Shown here piece after piece: positions 14,293 through 21,722 of a DNA stretch of 24,383 bases. The position numbers were made by a program, and so were the translations under genes. A model generated the notes under the pieces. The model saw only the letters and a program-made list of their open reading frames with translations. It did no database searches and was not told the DNA's origin. The stretch's first letter is position 1. Each line of letters starts with the position of its first letter. This DNA comes from Hyphomicrobiales bacterium (GTDB taxonomy: Bacteria; Pseudomonadota; Alphaproteobacteria; Rhizobiales; Devosiaceae): assembly GCA_028290345.1 (NCBI GenBank), contig JAQGKB010000097.1, forward strand, positions 1 through 24,383. Direction: 5' to 3'.

Positions 14293-15681
14293 CTATTCGG
14301 CTGTGCCCAAGATCTGCCGCCAGCGCGCCACCTGCGCCAGCACGTTGTCCGGCGCCGTGCCGCCATAGCTTTTTCGCGATTTTACGGAGTTCTCGACGCT
14401 CAAGACCTTGTGGATGCGGCTATCGATGCGCTCATCCACAGTCTTGAAATCCTCGATGGTCAGCCCATCCAGCCCGCAGCCCTTCTTCTCCGCCAGCGCC
14501 ACGACCTGGCCCGTGATGTGGTGGGCGTCGCGGAACGGGATGTTGGCCTCGCGCACCAGCCAGTCGGCGATATCGGTGGCGGTGGAAAAGCCCGAGGCGG
14601 CGGCGGCGTGCATCTTGTCGCGGTTGACGGTCAGGTCGCCGAGCATGCCGGTCATCGCGGCCAGCGACAGCGACAGTGAATCCAGCGCGTCGAACGAGAC
14701 TTCCTTGTCTTCCTGCATGTCCTTGGAATAGGCCAGCGGCAGGCCCTTCATCACCACCAGCAGCGACGTGAGCGCGCCCAGAATCCGGCCGATTTTGGCG
14801 CGCACCAGTTCGGCAGCGTCCGGATTGCGCTTCTGCGGCATGATCGACGAGCCGGTGGAGAACTTGTCGGAAAGCCGGATGAAGCCGAACTGCGCCGAAC
14901 TCCAGATCACCAGCTCTTCGGCGAAACGCGACAGGTGCACCGCGCAGATCGAGGCGGCGGCCAGCGTCTCGAGCACGAAATCGCGGTCGGAAACCGCATC
15001 GAGCGAGTTGGCGGTCGGGCGATCGAAACCCATAGCCGTCGCGGTCATCTCGCGATCGATCGGGAACGAGGTGCCCGCCAGCGCCGCCGAACCCAGCGGG
15101 CTTTCGTTCAGGCGTTTTCGCGCGTCTTCGAAGCGCCCAACGTCGCGGCCGAGCATTTCCACGTAAGCCAAGAGATGGTGCCCAAAAGTCACCGGCTGGG
15201 CACTCTGCAGATGGGTGAAGCCGGGCATGATGGTAGCGGCTTCGGCTTCGGCGCGATCGACGAACGCCAGCTGCAGGGTTTTCAGCTGCGCCACAATGGT
15301 ATCGATCGCGTCGCGCACATAGAGCCGGAAATCGGTCGCCACCTGGTCGTTGCGCGAGCGCGCGGTGTGCAGCCGTCCGGCGGCATCGCCGATCAAATCC
15401 TTGAGCCGGCTTTCGACATTCATGTGGATGTCTTCGAGGGCACGCGAAAACGTGAAGGTTTGCGATTCGATTTCGCCGCGCACCTGCTCCAGACCGGCGA
15501 TAATCGCGTCGCGATCGGCCTGCGTCAAAATCCCGGTTTCGGCCAGCATTTGGGCGTGCGCGATTGACCCGGCGATATCCTGCCGGTACAGCCGATGGTC
15601 GAAGCCGATCGAGGCGTTGATCTCTTCCATGATGGCGTCCGGGCCGGAGGAAAACCGTCCGCCCCACATCCGATTGCTCAT
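14293..15681 (-). CDS. argH: Argininosuccinate lyase
   Basis: The enzyme splits argininosuccinate to arginine and fumarate, the last step of arginine synthesis. The 462-residue protein belongs to the fumarase/aspartase superfamily: MWGGRF at the start, HTARSRNDQVATD (106-118), TIMPGFTHLQSAQP (150-163), and the signature loop GSSIMPQKRNP (277-287) with the catalytic serine. ATG 15681 is preferred to ATG 15684 because GGA is then six bases upstream. It is followed by the second ChaC gene and lysA. It is divergent from the thioredoxin-like gene with only 21 bases between the start codons. Confidence 0.96.
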   Translation of the reverse strand: MSNRMWGGRFSSGPDAIMEEINASIGFDHRLYRQDIAGSIAHAQMLAETGILTQADRDAIIAGLEQVRGEIESQTFTFSRALEDIHMNVESRLKDLIGDAAGRLHTARSRNDQVATDFRLYVRDAIDTIVAQLKTLQLAFVDRAEAEAATIMPGFTHLQSAQPVTFGHHLLAYVEMLGRDVGRFEDARKRLNESPLGSAALAGTSFPIDREMTATAMGFDRPTANSLDAVSDRDFVLETLAAASICAVHLSRFAEELVIWSSAQFGFIRLSDKFSTGSSIMPQKRNPDAAELVRAKIGRILGALTSLLVVMKGLPLAYSKDMQEDKEVSFDALDSLSLSLAAMTGMLGDLTVNRDKMHAAAASGFSTATDIADWLVREANIPFRDAHHITGQVVALAEKKGCGLDGLTIEDFKTVDERIDSRIHKVLSVENSVKSRKSYGGTAPDNVLAQVARWRQILGTAE

Positions 15682-15702
15682 CATCAGTCCTTTGGAGAGT
15701 GC

Positions 15703-16368
15703 ATGTCTGAGTTGGAGCCCGTTCTGCGCAAAAAACCGACGCCGCGGCGCCTTGTCGGTCTGGCTCTCGTCAGCGCATTTCTAGCTATAGCGATCACGAT
15801 TTGGGTTAGCAATGCCGGCCTGACCGGCCCCACCGAGTGCAAGGCCCAGCCCCTCGCGGCACAGGTGATCGATGGCGCGGCGCACGGGCAACTTGCCGCG
15901 CTCAACGCCACCGCGAAGGGCCGCGGCTATGCCGACCTCGCCTTCCAGGATGCCTCGGGCAAGCCGATGACCATCAAGGATTTCGCCGGCAAGGCGCTGC
16001 TGGTCAATTTCTGGGCCAGCTGGTGCATCCCCTGCCGCACCGAAATGCCGGCGCTGAATGCCTTGGCGGAAAAGCACAACGGCGCCGGTTTCCAGGTGCT
16101 GCCGATCAATCTCGATATCGGCGAGGGCGGGCTGGAAAAGGCGCGCGCGTTCTTGAAGGAAGGCAATTGGGCCAATTTGCCGCTCTATGCCGATCCGACG
16201 TTCAAGGCCTTCGACCGCCTGAAGACCAATGCGGTCGCGATCGGGTTGCCGGCGACGCTGTTGCTGGATGCCAAGGGCTGCGAACTGGCAGTGCTGCAAG
16301 GGCCAGCGGAGTGGAACACGCCCGATGGTGATGCGGTTGTGAAGGCAGTGACGGGGCTGCAGGGGTAG
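15703..16368 (+). CDS. tlpA: TlpA-like membrane-anchored thiol:disulfide oxidoreductase
   Basis: The 221-residue protein has a basic N-terminus (RKKPTPRR), one membrane helix (about 17-36), and a periplasmic thioredoxin fold with the redox motif W107-C108-IP-C111 in VNFWASWCIPCRTEMPALNAL. Two further cysteines at about 46 (TECKAQ) and in the DAKGCEL segment flank the domain. TlpA proteins reduce periplasmic disulfides, for example in cytochrome oxidase assembly; the partner here is unknown. ATG 15703 has GGAG five bases upstream. The divergent pairing with argH is one I recall from other Hyphomicrobiales. Confidence 0.92.
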   Translation: MSELEPVLRKKPTPRRLVGLALVSAFLAIAITIWVSNAGLTGPTECKAQPLAAQVIDGAAHGQLAALNATAKGRGYADLAFQDASGKPMTIKDFAGKALLVNFWASWCIPCRTEMPALNALAEKHNGAGFQVLPINLDIGEGGLEKARAFLKEGNWANLPLYADPTFKAFDRLKTNAVAIGLPATLLLDAKGCELAVLQGPAEWNTPDGDAVVKAVTGLQG

Positions 16369-16381
16369 CGGAGCAAGCTGC

Positions 16382-16490
16382 TACCCCCCACCCTTGATCC
16401 CTCCCCACAAGGGGGAGGGAGACACCAAGGCCATGCAATCTGGCGCTCCCTCCCCCTTGGGGAGGGATGGCGGCAGCCATGGGTGGGTGT
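16382..16490. repeat. R2 repeat, copy d (two facing hairpins)
   Basis: CCCTCCCCACAAGGGGGAGGG at about 16400 faces TCCCTCCCCCTTGGGGAGGGA at about 16447, with outer CCCCCACCCTTG and CATGGGTGGG and an inner GCAATCTGGCGC word shared with copies a and f. It fills the convergent gap between tlpA and the YjfB-like gene. Confidence 0.85.
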
Positions 16491-16502
16491 GCAGTTATGC
16501 CC

Positions 16503-16697
16503 CTACGCCGTCTTATCCACTACCAGCCCCTGCCCTTGCGGAGCGGGCGCTTGCGCGGCCAATGTCACGGATTGGTCGAGCAGGCTGACGACTTGCTTGT
16601 CCTGGGTCTGCTGCTGTTGCATCAGCGAGATGATCACCGATTGCTGGGTGCTGGCGGCGCTCATGGTGGTGAGCTGTAAGGCGAGGCTGGTGTCCAT
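16503..16697 (-). CDS. YjfB-like putative motility protein
   Basis: The 64-residue protein starts MDTSLALQLTTMSAASTQQSV and continues with Gln-rich helices (SLMQQQQTQDKQVVSLLDQSV), matching the small YjfB family annotated as putative motility proteins. The family is uncharacterised; the link to motility is annotation-level only. No signal peptide or membrane helix is seen. It is the last gene of a minus-strand run, 33 bases after the PH-domain gene stop; the R2d repeat follows its stop at once. Confidence 0.75.
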   Translation of the reverse strand: MDTSLALQLTTMSAASTQQSVIISLMQQQQTQDKQVVSLLDQSVTLAAQAPAPQGQGLVVDKTA

Positions 16698-16730
16698 GCT
16701 GCCAAGCTAGCGCAGCGTGGTAAATAAACC

Positions 16731-17189
16731 CTATCGCGCCACGATAGCGTTGCGCAGTTTCAGCGGATCGGCGATGCGGCGCAACTCTTCGATACCCACC
16801 CCGGTGCCGCGCACCCCGATGGTGCCGTAGCCGAAAATGCGGCCCCAGAGGTTCTGGTCCACCGCCACCGACTCCACCTTTTCCATGTTCATTTCGGTGG
16901 TCGAGCGGCTGATGAAGCCGGTCTTGTAGATCACCCGCTTGCTGGTCACCGCGATTTCGGTGGTCCACTGTTCGAACCAGGAACGCAGCAGCAGGACCAG
17001 GCCAAAGAGCGCGAGCAGCCCCCCGAGCCCCTGGAAGATCGGCGCAAGGCCAACCAGCGCCGGGCCGATGATGGCGACCAGCACCGCCAGAACCAGCAGC
17101 AGGGCGCCGGGGACGTAGATGATCCAGTGCATGGCCGCCGTGGCGATGACGGTTTCGTTGGGCTGCAGGATTTTGTTCACGTAATGCAT
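16731..17189 (-). CDS. Membrane protein with bacterial PH domain
   Basis: The 152-residue protein has MHYVNKILQPNETVIATAAMHWIIY, then two membrane helices (about 28-45 and 52-70), followed by a bacterial PH-like domain with the typical TTEIAVTSKRVIYKTGFISRSTTEMNMEKVESVAVDQNLWGRIFGYGTIGVRGTG. This fits the bPH2 (YdbT/YdbS-like) family, of unclear function at the inner membrane. ATG 17189 is chosen; the longer frame runs back into the adenosyltransferase gene and its spacer. It lies 43 bases after the adenosyltransferase stop and ahead of the YjfB-like gene. Confidence 0.87.
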   Translation of the reverse strand: MHYVNKILQPNETVIATAAMHWIIYVPGALLLVLAVLVAIIGPALVGLAPIFQGLGGLLALFGLVLLLRSWFEQWTTEIAVTSKRVIYKTGFISRSTTEMNMEKVESVAVDQNLWGRIFGYGTIGVRGTGVGIEELRRIADPLKLRNAIVAR

Positions 17190-17200
17190 CGGGCCGTCCG

Positions 17201-17229
17201 GAAAGAAAGGGAAAGGGAAAGGAATAAAA
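17201..17229. repeat. Polypurine tract with AAAGGG units
   Basis: The plus strand is almost all purine here, with AAAGGG-AAAGGG-AAAGGA at 17206-17223 followed by an A-run. On the coding (minus) strand it is a U-run after the adenosyltransferase stop and then a pyrimidine-rich tract just ahead of the PH-domain gene's weak ribosome-binding region. Unit number could vary by slippage. Confidence 0.5.
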
Positions 17230-17232
17230 AAA

Positions 17233-17811
17233 TCAGCCGGTGAAGCGCCCGGGCACCCAGAGCACGTCCTTGTCGCCATTGGCGTTGCCGACGCGGGCCA
17301 GCACGAACAGCAGGTCGGAGAGCCGGTTGAGGTATTTCAGCGCTTCCGGGTTGAGTTCCGGCTCCTCGGCGGCCAGCGCCACCACCAGCCGTTCGGCCCG
17401 CCGCACCACGGTGCGGGCGACATGCAGCGCCGCCCCCAGCGGGGTGCCGCCGGGCAGCACGAAACTTTGCAGCGGCTTCAGCCCCTCATTGAACTGATCG
17501 ATACGCTGCTCGAGCCATTCCACCTGCGTGGCGGTGATGCGCAGCGAGACGCGCTCGCCAGGGACATCATCGCCGGGCGTCGCAAGGTCCGATCCAAGAT
17601 CGAAGAGGTCGTTCTGCACGCGGCTGAGGATAGCATCGACTTTGGGCATGCTCTCGCTATGCAGCCGCACCAGCCCAAGCTGCGAATTGGCCTCGTCCAC
17701 CGTGCCATAGGCTTCGACGCGGAGGTCATCCTTGCGCCGGCGCGGCCCGCGCACGAGGCCCGTGGTGCCGTCATCGCCGGTGCGGGTGTAGATCTTGTTG
17801 AGCTTGACCAT
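17233..17811 (-). CDS. pduO: PduO-type ATP:cob(I)alamin adenosyltransferase
   Basis: The enzyme transfers the adenosyl group of ATP to cob(I)alamin or cob(I)yrinic acid diamide to make coenzyme B12. The 192-residue protein has the N-terminal ATP-binding TRTGDDGTTGLVRGPRR, AYGTVDEANSQLGL, QNDLFDLGSDLATP, and the C-terminal RRAERLV and LNRLSDLLFVLAR motifs of the PduO (MMAB) class, which act as trimers in the cytosol. Length fits. ATG 17811. A seven-T run follows the stop, with only a four-pair stem before it. It lies between the twin-TM gene and the PH-domain gene on the same strand. Confidence 0.93.
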   Translation of the reverse strand: MVKLNKIYTRTGDDGTTGLVRGPRRRKDDLRVEAYGTVDEANSQLGLVRLHSESMPKVDAILSRVQNDLFDLGSDLATPGDDVPGERVSLRITATQVEWLEQRIDQFNEGLKPLQSFVLPGGTPLGAALHVARTVVRRAERLVVALAAEEPELNPEALKYLNRLSDLLFVLARVGNANGDKDVLWVPGRFTG

Positions 17812-17841
17812 CAGTTCAGGTTCCTAATGTCGGGCCGGAGC

Positions 17842-17964
17842 AAAACCCCCACCCCAAGCCCTCCCCACAAGGGGGAGGGAGGCCGAGGGGCAATGCCATA
17901 TCTCTTCTTGAGGCACGGCCGCAGTGTTCCCTCCCCCTTGTGGGGAGGGCCAGGGTGGGGGTGC
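17842..17964. repeat. R2 repeat, copy e (two facing hairpins)
   Basis: AACCCCCACCCC, then CCCTCCCCACAAGGGGGAGGGAGG near 17859-17882 in short blocks, faces TCCCTCCCCCTTGTGGGGAGGG split over 17928-17949 and GGTGGGGGT. The whole element of about 123 bp lies between the twin-TM gene and the adenosyltransferase gene. Its hairpin loops (ACAA / TTGT) match copy d. Confidence 0.85.
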
Positions 17965-17973
17965 AGCCCTGCT

Positions 17974-18177
17974 TCACCCGCCATGGTTGCCGCCAAAGAA
18001 AAACAGCGCCGCCATCAGCAATGCCACGGCCACGGCCTGCGCGATCACGCGTGCGCGCATCAGTTTCTGGCTCGTATTGCTGTCGCCGCCCCGGAACATG
18101 TTCCACAGCCCCATGCCCAGGATGATGGCCACCGTGGCCATGGCGATGATGATGACGATGTTGAGAACTAGCTGCAT
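17974..18177 (-). CDS. Twin-transmembrane (HIG1-domain-like) protein
   Basis: The 67-residue protein has two membrane helices (about 3-24 and 43-62) joined by a short polar loop, NMFRGGDSNTSQKLMRARVIAQ, as in HIG1-type twin-transmembrane proteins; eukaryotic and some bacterial relatives associate with cytochrome oxidase. ATG 18177 is preferred over GTG 18180 because AGGA is then five bases upstream. It lies 15 bases after the LysR-gene stop, and the adenosyltransferase follows after an R2 repeat. Its role here is unknown. Confidence 0.88.
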   Translation of the reverse strand: MQLVLNIVIIIAMATVAIILGMGLWNMFRGGDSNTSQKLMRARVIAQAVAVALLMAALFFFGGNHGG

Positions 18178-18192
18178 CACAATCCTATAGGG

Positions 18193-19113
18193 TCAACGGC
18201 GCGGCTCGACGCGATGGCCGGGCTTGCCGAGGTAGGCGGTGAGTTCTTCGCCCAGCCGGTCATAGATGGCACGGATTCGCCGGCTGGTGAACAGTTCACG
18301 GTGCGTCGTCAGCCACACTTCCAGCGGCTGGGCTTCGAACAGCGGCAGAACCCGCGCCATGCCGGGCGAATCGAGCACCAGCCCGCCTTGCGCGAAACCG
18401 ATCCCGAGGCCCGCCTTGCACAGTTCCCAGTACGCGGTCTGGCTATCGGTACGCAGTGCGAAATCGTCGCGGCTGAGGTTGAATCCCATGGCCTTGGCCC
18501 CCTCGATGATCAGGTCGGAGCGATCGAAGCCGATAAGGTCATGCCCGAGCAGGCCGTCCACGGTTTCGGGAACGCCACGCTCCGCAATATAACTCTCATG
18601 CGCTGCGGCGACGATGGGAATTTCGCCGAGTTTTCGTGTGATCAGTTCCAGCTGCGTGGGCCGGAACATGCGCACCGCGATATCGGCCTCGCGCAGCAAA
18701 ATGTTTTCGGCCGAATCCGATGGCACCAGCTCGATGGCCACCGCCGGAAATTCCTTGCGCAACGTGACCAGCATTTGCGGTAGAACATAGTGGCACATCA
18801 CCGTGGAGGAGGTGAGCCGCACCGTGCCGCCCAGCGCGCCGCTCGATCCCTCGGCCATCAGGCTGGCCTCGGCGAGGGATTTTTGCGCATGGGCCACCGG
18901 CTCGTAGAGCCGCAGGGCCGTGTCCGTCGGCTTCAGCCCGGTGAGGGTTCGGTCGAACAGCGGCACCCCGAGCACCTGCTCCAGCGCTTCGATATGGCGG
19001 CCGAGAGTCGGCTGCGACAGGCCGAGCGAGCGCGCCGCCGCCGAGAGCGAACCTTCGGCAACCACCGCGGCAAAGCTGCGCCACAGCGACCAGTCGGGTT
19101 GAGACGTATTCAT
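18193..19113 (-). CDS. LysR-family transcriptional regulator
   Basis: The 306-residue protein has an N-terminal winged HTH (residues about 8-66: FAAVVAEGSLSAAARSLGLSQPTLGRHIEALE) and a periplasmic-binding-protein-like effector domain (about 92-300: GTVRLTSSTVMCHYVLPQML). LysR proteins usually regulate the divergent gene and themselves; here that is the NAD(P)-binding protein at 19202. The co-inducer is unknown. ATG 19113. It is followed after 15 bases by the twin-TM gene, though that may be transcribed separately. Confidence 0.93.
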   Translation of the reverse strand: MNTSQPDWSLWRSFAAVVAEGSLSAAARSLGLSQPTLGRHIEALEQVLGVPLFDRTLTGLKPTDTALRLYEPVAHAQKSLAEASLMAEGSSGALGGTVRLTSSTVMCHYVLPQMLVTLRKEFPAVAIELVPSDSAENILLREADIAVRMFRPTQLELITRKLGEIPIVAAAHESYIAERGVPETVDGLLGHDLIGFDRSDLIIEGAKAMGFNLSRDDFALRTDSQTAYWELCKAGLGIGFAQGGLVLDSPGMARVLPLFEAQPLEVWLTTHRELFTSRRIRAIYDRLGEELTAYLGKPGHRVEPRR

Positions 19114-19154
19114 TCTTGAATGTCGAACCTACGAGTTTTGCGAATTCATCTTCA

Positions 19155-19184
19155 AATATGGATGGCTTATCTCTTAGTCGTCAA
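19155..19184 (-). promoter_or_regulatory. Likely LysR-gene promoter and divergent control region
   Basis: On the minus strand TTGACG (19184-19179) is followed after 18 bases by CATATT (19160-19155). Between the two divergent genes, CATC (19147-19150) and GATG (19161-19164) form a loose dyad with T-N11-A spacing nearby, as expected of a LysR-type site, but the match is weak. Confidence 0.4.
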
Positions 19185-19201
19185 GCGCAAGGAGCTTTCG
19201 A

Positions 19202-20161
19202 ATGAACACTGCAGCCAAGGGTAAAGTCACGGTTTTGGGCATCAACGGCCATTTCGGCAATTTTGCCGCGCAAGCCTTTGCGGCGGCTGGCTGGGAGGTC
19301 AGCGGCTTCGGTCGCACCAACCGGCATCCGGTGCCCGGCGTCAAATTTCTCGCCGGCGACGCCGACAACGTCGAGGATATCCGTAAGGCGGTCGCCGACG
19401 CCGATGTCGTCGTCAACGCACTCAACCTGCCCTACGACAAGTGGGACAATGGCCGCATGGAAGCGCAGGCGGGCCGGGTGATCGAGGCCATGGGCCACAC
19501 CGGCAAGACCATGCTCTATCCCGGCAACGTCTATAACTATGCGGCCACGCAGCGGCATCTCACCCCCGATGCGCCGCAGACCCCGCAAACGCCGCGCGGC
19601 GCCATCCGCGTGCGCACCGAGGCCTTGTTCAACGCGGCCGCCGCGCGTGGCGACTTCCAGTTCATCATCATCCGCGCCGGCGATTTCTTCGGCCCCGGCA
19701 CCAGCATGGATTGGTTCGACCAAGCGATCCTGCGCGAGGTGGGCAAGGGCAAGGTCGCCGAAATGTCGGCGCCCGGCATCGCCCATAGCTGGGCCTATCT
19801 GCCCGATGTCGGCCGCGCCTTCGAAAAGTTGGCCTGGCACCGCAAGGAACTCGGCCAGGTGGAAAACTTCCACTTCGCCGGCCACTTCGTTACCTCCCAG
19901 CAAATGACCGCCGCAATCCAGGCCGCCGCGCCTGCGCCGCTGAAAGTCGTACCCACGCCGTGGACGATGATCAGCCTGATGGGCCTGTTCATGCCGGTGA
20001 TGCGGGAAGTCGTCAAAATGCGCTACCTCTGGCAGAACACCATGGAGTTGCAAGACCCTCGGTTGGACGCGATCCTCGGCCCGGATTTCGGCACACCGTT
20101 TGGGGAGGCCATCAAAGCGGTGGTCCCGGGGTTTTTTCCGGCGATGAAGCAGGCGGCGTGA
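19202..20161 (+). CDS. NAD(P)-binding atypical SDR / epimerase-like protein
   Basis: The 319-residue protein has a Rossmann nucleotide-binding start (KVTVLGINGHFGNFAAQAFAAAGW; a GxxGxxG-like G14-x-x-G17-x-x-G pattern), DADVVVNALN, and a segment LYPGNVYNYAAT with the tyrosine position of extended SDRs, then RTEALFNAAAARGDFQFIIIRAGDFFGPG. This fits NAD-dependent epimerase/dehydratase or NmrA-like proteins; the substrate is unknown. ATG 19202 has AAGGAG seven bases upstream. It diverges from the LysR gene, which probably controls it. Confidence 0.88.
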   Translation: MNTAAKGKVTVLGINGHFGNFAAQAFAAAGWEVSGFGRTNRHPVPGVKFLAGDADNVEDIRKAVADADVVVNALNLPYDKWDNGRMEAQAGRVIEAMGHTGKTMLYPGNVYNYAATQRHLTPDAPQTPQTPRGAIRVRTEALFNAAAARGDFQFIIIRAGDFFGPGTSMDWFDQAILREVGKGKVAEMSAPGIAHSWAYLPDVGRAFEKLAWHRKELGQVENFHFAGHFVTSQQMTAAIQAAAPAPLKVVPTPWTMISLMGLFMPVMREVVKMRYLWQNTMELQDPRLDAILGPDFGTPFGEAIKAVVPGFFPAMKQAA

Positions 20162-20231
20162 GCGGGGGCGCCTCCCGCCGCCCCTCGCGCCACGGTGGTG
20201 CCGTCATTCCCCCGAACCACCCGCCAAAACG

Positions 20232-20258
20232 AAAAAAGCCCGGGCGAACCCGGGCTTT
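20232..20258 (-). terminator. Intrinsic terminator of the ABC binding-protein gene
   Basis: AAAGCCCGGG (20235-20244) and CCCGGGCTTT (20249-20258) form a perfect 10-bp stem with a four-base loop. Read on the minus strand, the stem is followed by a run of six T (20237-20232). It lies 24 bases after the stop of the binding-protein gene at 20282. Read on the plus strand it may also help end the SDR-gene transcript, but with only a three-T tail. Confidence 0.9.
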
Positions 20259-20281
20259 CCAATGTGCTCAACCAACCACCC

Positions 20282-21490
20282 TTAGTCGGCGGTCTTGATC
20301 TCGCCCTGGTCGACGAACTTGCCGGTCTTGACCACCAGCGCGTTGATGATGCCATCCACGTCGCCGGCCTTGTCGAAATCGAGTGCGCCACCGGCGCCGA
20401 CATAGTCGATGTCCTTGCCGGCCTTGATCAGGCCGACGGCCTTCTTCCATTCGCCGGGCATGATCTTTTCGCCCGGGGCGGAAGCAACGTCGCGGAGGGC
20501 CTTGGAGAGGCCGTCGCGCTTGGCCGAGCCGTTCTTCTCGATGGCGAGTGCCAAAAGGAACGCTGCGTCATAGGCCTGCGGCACGTAGGTGCCGGCCGGA
20601 TCGACCTTGGCGTCGGCCGCAAGCTTGTTGAAGGTTGCGGTTGCGGTGCCCGAGGGAGCGCCGGCGCGGGTGGCGATCAGGCCTTCGACGGAGGCCTTGT
20701 CGATGCCCTGGGTCAGCGTATCGCCGACCATGCCGTCGCCGCCGACATAAACCTTGAAGTCACCGGCTTCCACGGCCTGCTGCAGGATGGTGTGGCCCGA
20801 GGAGTTGGCGTAGGCGAGGATCACCAGGTTCTGGCTGGCGGTCAGCTTGCCGAGCTCGGCGCGGTAGTCGGCCTTGTTGTCCTCGTGCGCAACGCTGGCC
20901 GCGACCTTGCCGCCATCGGCGACATAGGCCTTGGTGAAGGCATCGGCGAGGCCTTTACCGTAGTCATTGTTGACGTAGGTGACCGAGACGTCCTTGACGC
21001 CCTTGGAGATCAGCAGCGCCGCCATCTTCACGCCTTGCAGCGCGTCGGACGGGGTCGTACGGAACACCAGGTCGTTGTCATCAAGGGTGGTCAGCGTCGG
21101 GGCCGAAGAGGCCGGCGAGACGAACACCACATTGCCCGATTTGCCCGAGCCGTTGAAGGCGCCGATGGTTTCACCGGTGCAGAGCGCGCCGACGACGGCG
21201 GTCACTTTTTCGGTGTTGATCACCTTGTCGGCGGCGTTGGCAGCAGCGGTCGCGTCGCACGCGCCATCAGCCGAAACGATGCTGAGCTTGCCGCCCAGAA
21301 TGCCGCCCTGGTCGTTGACTTCCTGCACGGCGAGCTTTGCGCCGGCAAAGATCGGCGGCGTCAGGCTTTCGATCGGGCCGGTGAAGCCGCCGATGAAGCC
21401 GAGCTTGACGTCTTCGGCATAGGCCGGCAGAGCGGCGCCGAGCACCGAGGCGGTTACCGCCAGGGTGAGGAGTTTCTTGATATGCAGCAT
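20282..21490 (-). CDS. Branched-chain amino acid-type ABC transporter substrate-binding protein
   Basis: The 402-residue protein starts with a signal peptide (MLHIKKLLTLAVTASVLGAALPAYA, shown in part by KK, a hydrophobic core and AYA before ED; likely cleavage after residue 25) and matches the Peripla_BP_6 / LivJ-like family: VKLGFIGGFTGPIES, GAKLAVQEVNDQGGILGGK, VVGALCTGETIGA, VTYVNNDYGKG, YVPQAYDAAFLLALAIE. It binds an amino acid or related compound in the periplasm; the ligand cannot be told. C77 and C103 may form a disulfide. ATG 21490 has GAGGGA about four bases upstream. No permease or ATPase gene is beside it. Confidence 0.92.
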   Translation of the reverse strand: MLHIKKLLTLAVTASVLGAALPAYAEDVKLGFIGGFTGPIESLTPPIFAGAKLAVQEVNDQGGILGGKLSIVSADGACDATAAANAADKVINTEKVTAVVGALCTGETIGAFNGSGKSGNVVFVSPASSAPTLTTLDDNDLVFRTTPSDALQGVKMAALLISKGVKDVSVTYVNNDYGKGLADAFTKAYVADGGKVAASVAHEDNKADYRAELGKLTASQNLVILAYANSSGHTILQQAVEAGDFKVYVGGDGMVGDTLTQGIDKASVEGLIATRAGAPSGTATATFNKLAADAKVDPAGTYVPQAYDAAFLLALAIEKNGSAKRDGLSKALRDVASAPGEKIMPGEWKKAVGLIKAGKDIDYVGAGGALDFDKAGDVDGIINALVVKTGKFVDQGEIKTAD

Positions 21491-21722
21491 TACGTCCCTC
21501 TATCTCAGGTTGTGCCGCCCCATCGCCCTTTGCGGGCTCTTGTTGCAGACGGAACAACAACAAATGGGGACACAGCCCCGTGCCCCGCTGGCCGCGACCT
21601 TTGCATACTTTTCAGCGCCGAGTCACTTGTTATTGAAGGGCTTTGCGGCGCCTCCCTTTTGTTGCTTAAGAGCGGTTGTTTTGCGTAATGTCACGCAACC
21701 GACGAGCCGGAGTCTTTCCTTG
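21491..21722. promoter_or_regulatory. Divergent promoter region of two binding-protein genes
   Basis: This 232-bp gap serves the minus-strand and plus-strand binding-protein genes. It contains TTGTTG and CAACAA inverted words (21541-21564) in the leader of the minus-strand gene and an 18-bp palindrome at 21681-21698. No R1 or R2 repeat is present. No convincing -35/-10 pair could be fixed by eye. Confidence 0.45.
21681..21698. promoter_or_regulatory. 18-bp palindrome, possible operator
   Basis: TTGCGTAATGTCACGCAA has perfect 6-bp arms (TTGCGT / ACGCAA) around a six-base centre. It ends 24 bases before the ATG of the OpuAC-like gene, where a repressor could block transcription. The regulator is not identified. 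Confidence 0.5.

Noticed and set aside
16512..16520. TTATCCACT, one mismatch from a DnaA box
   Set aside because: It is single, lies in the YjfB-like coding sequence, and has no cluster or AT-rich region typical of an origin.
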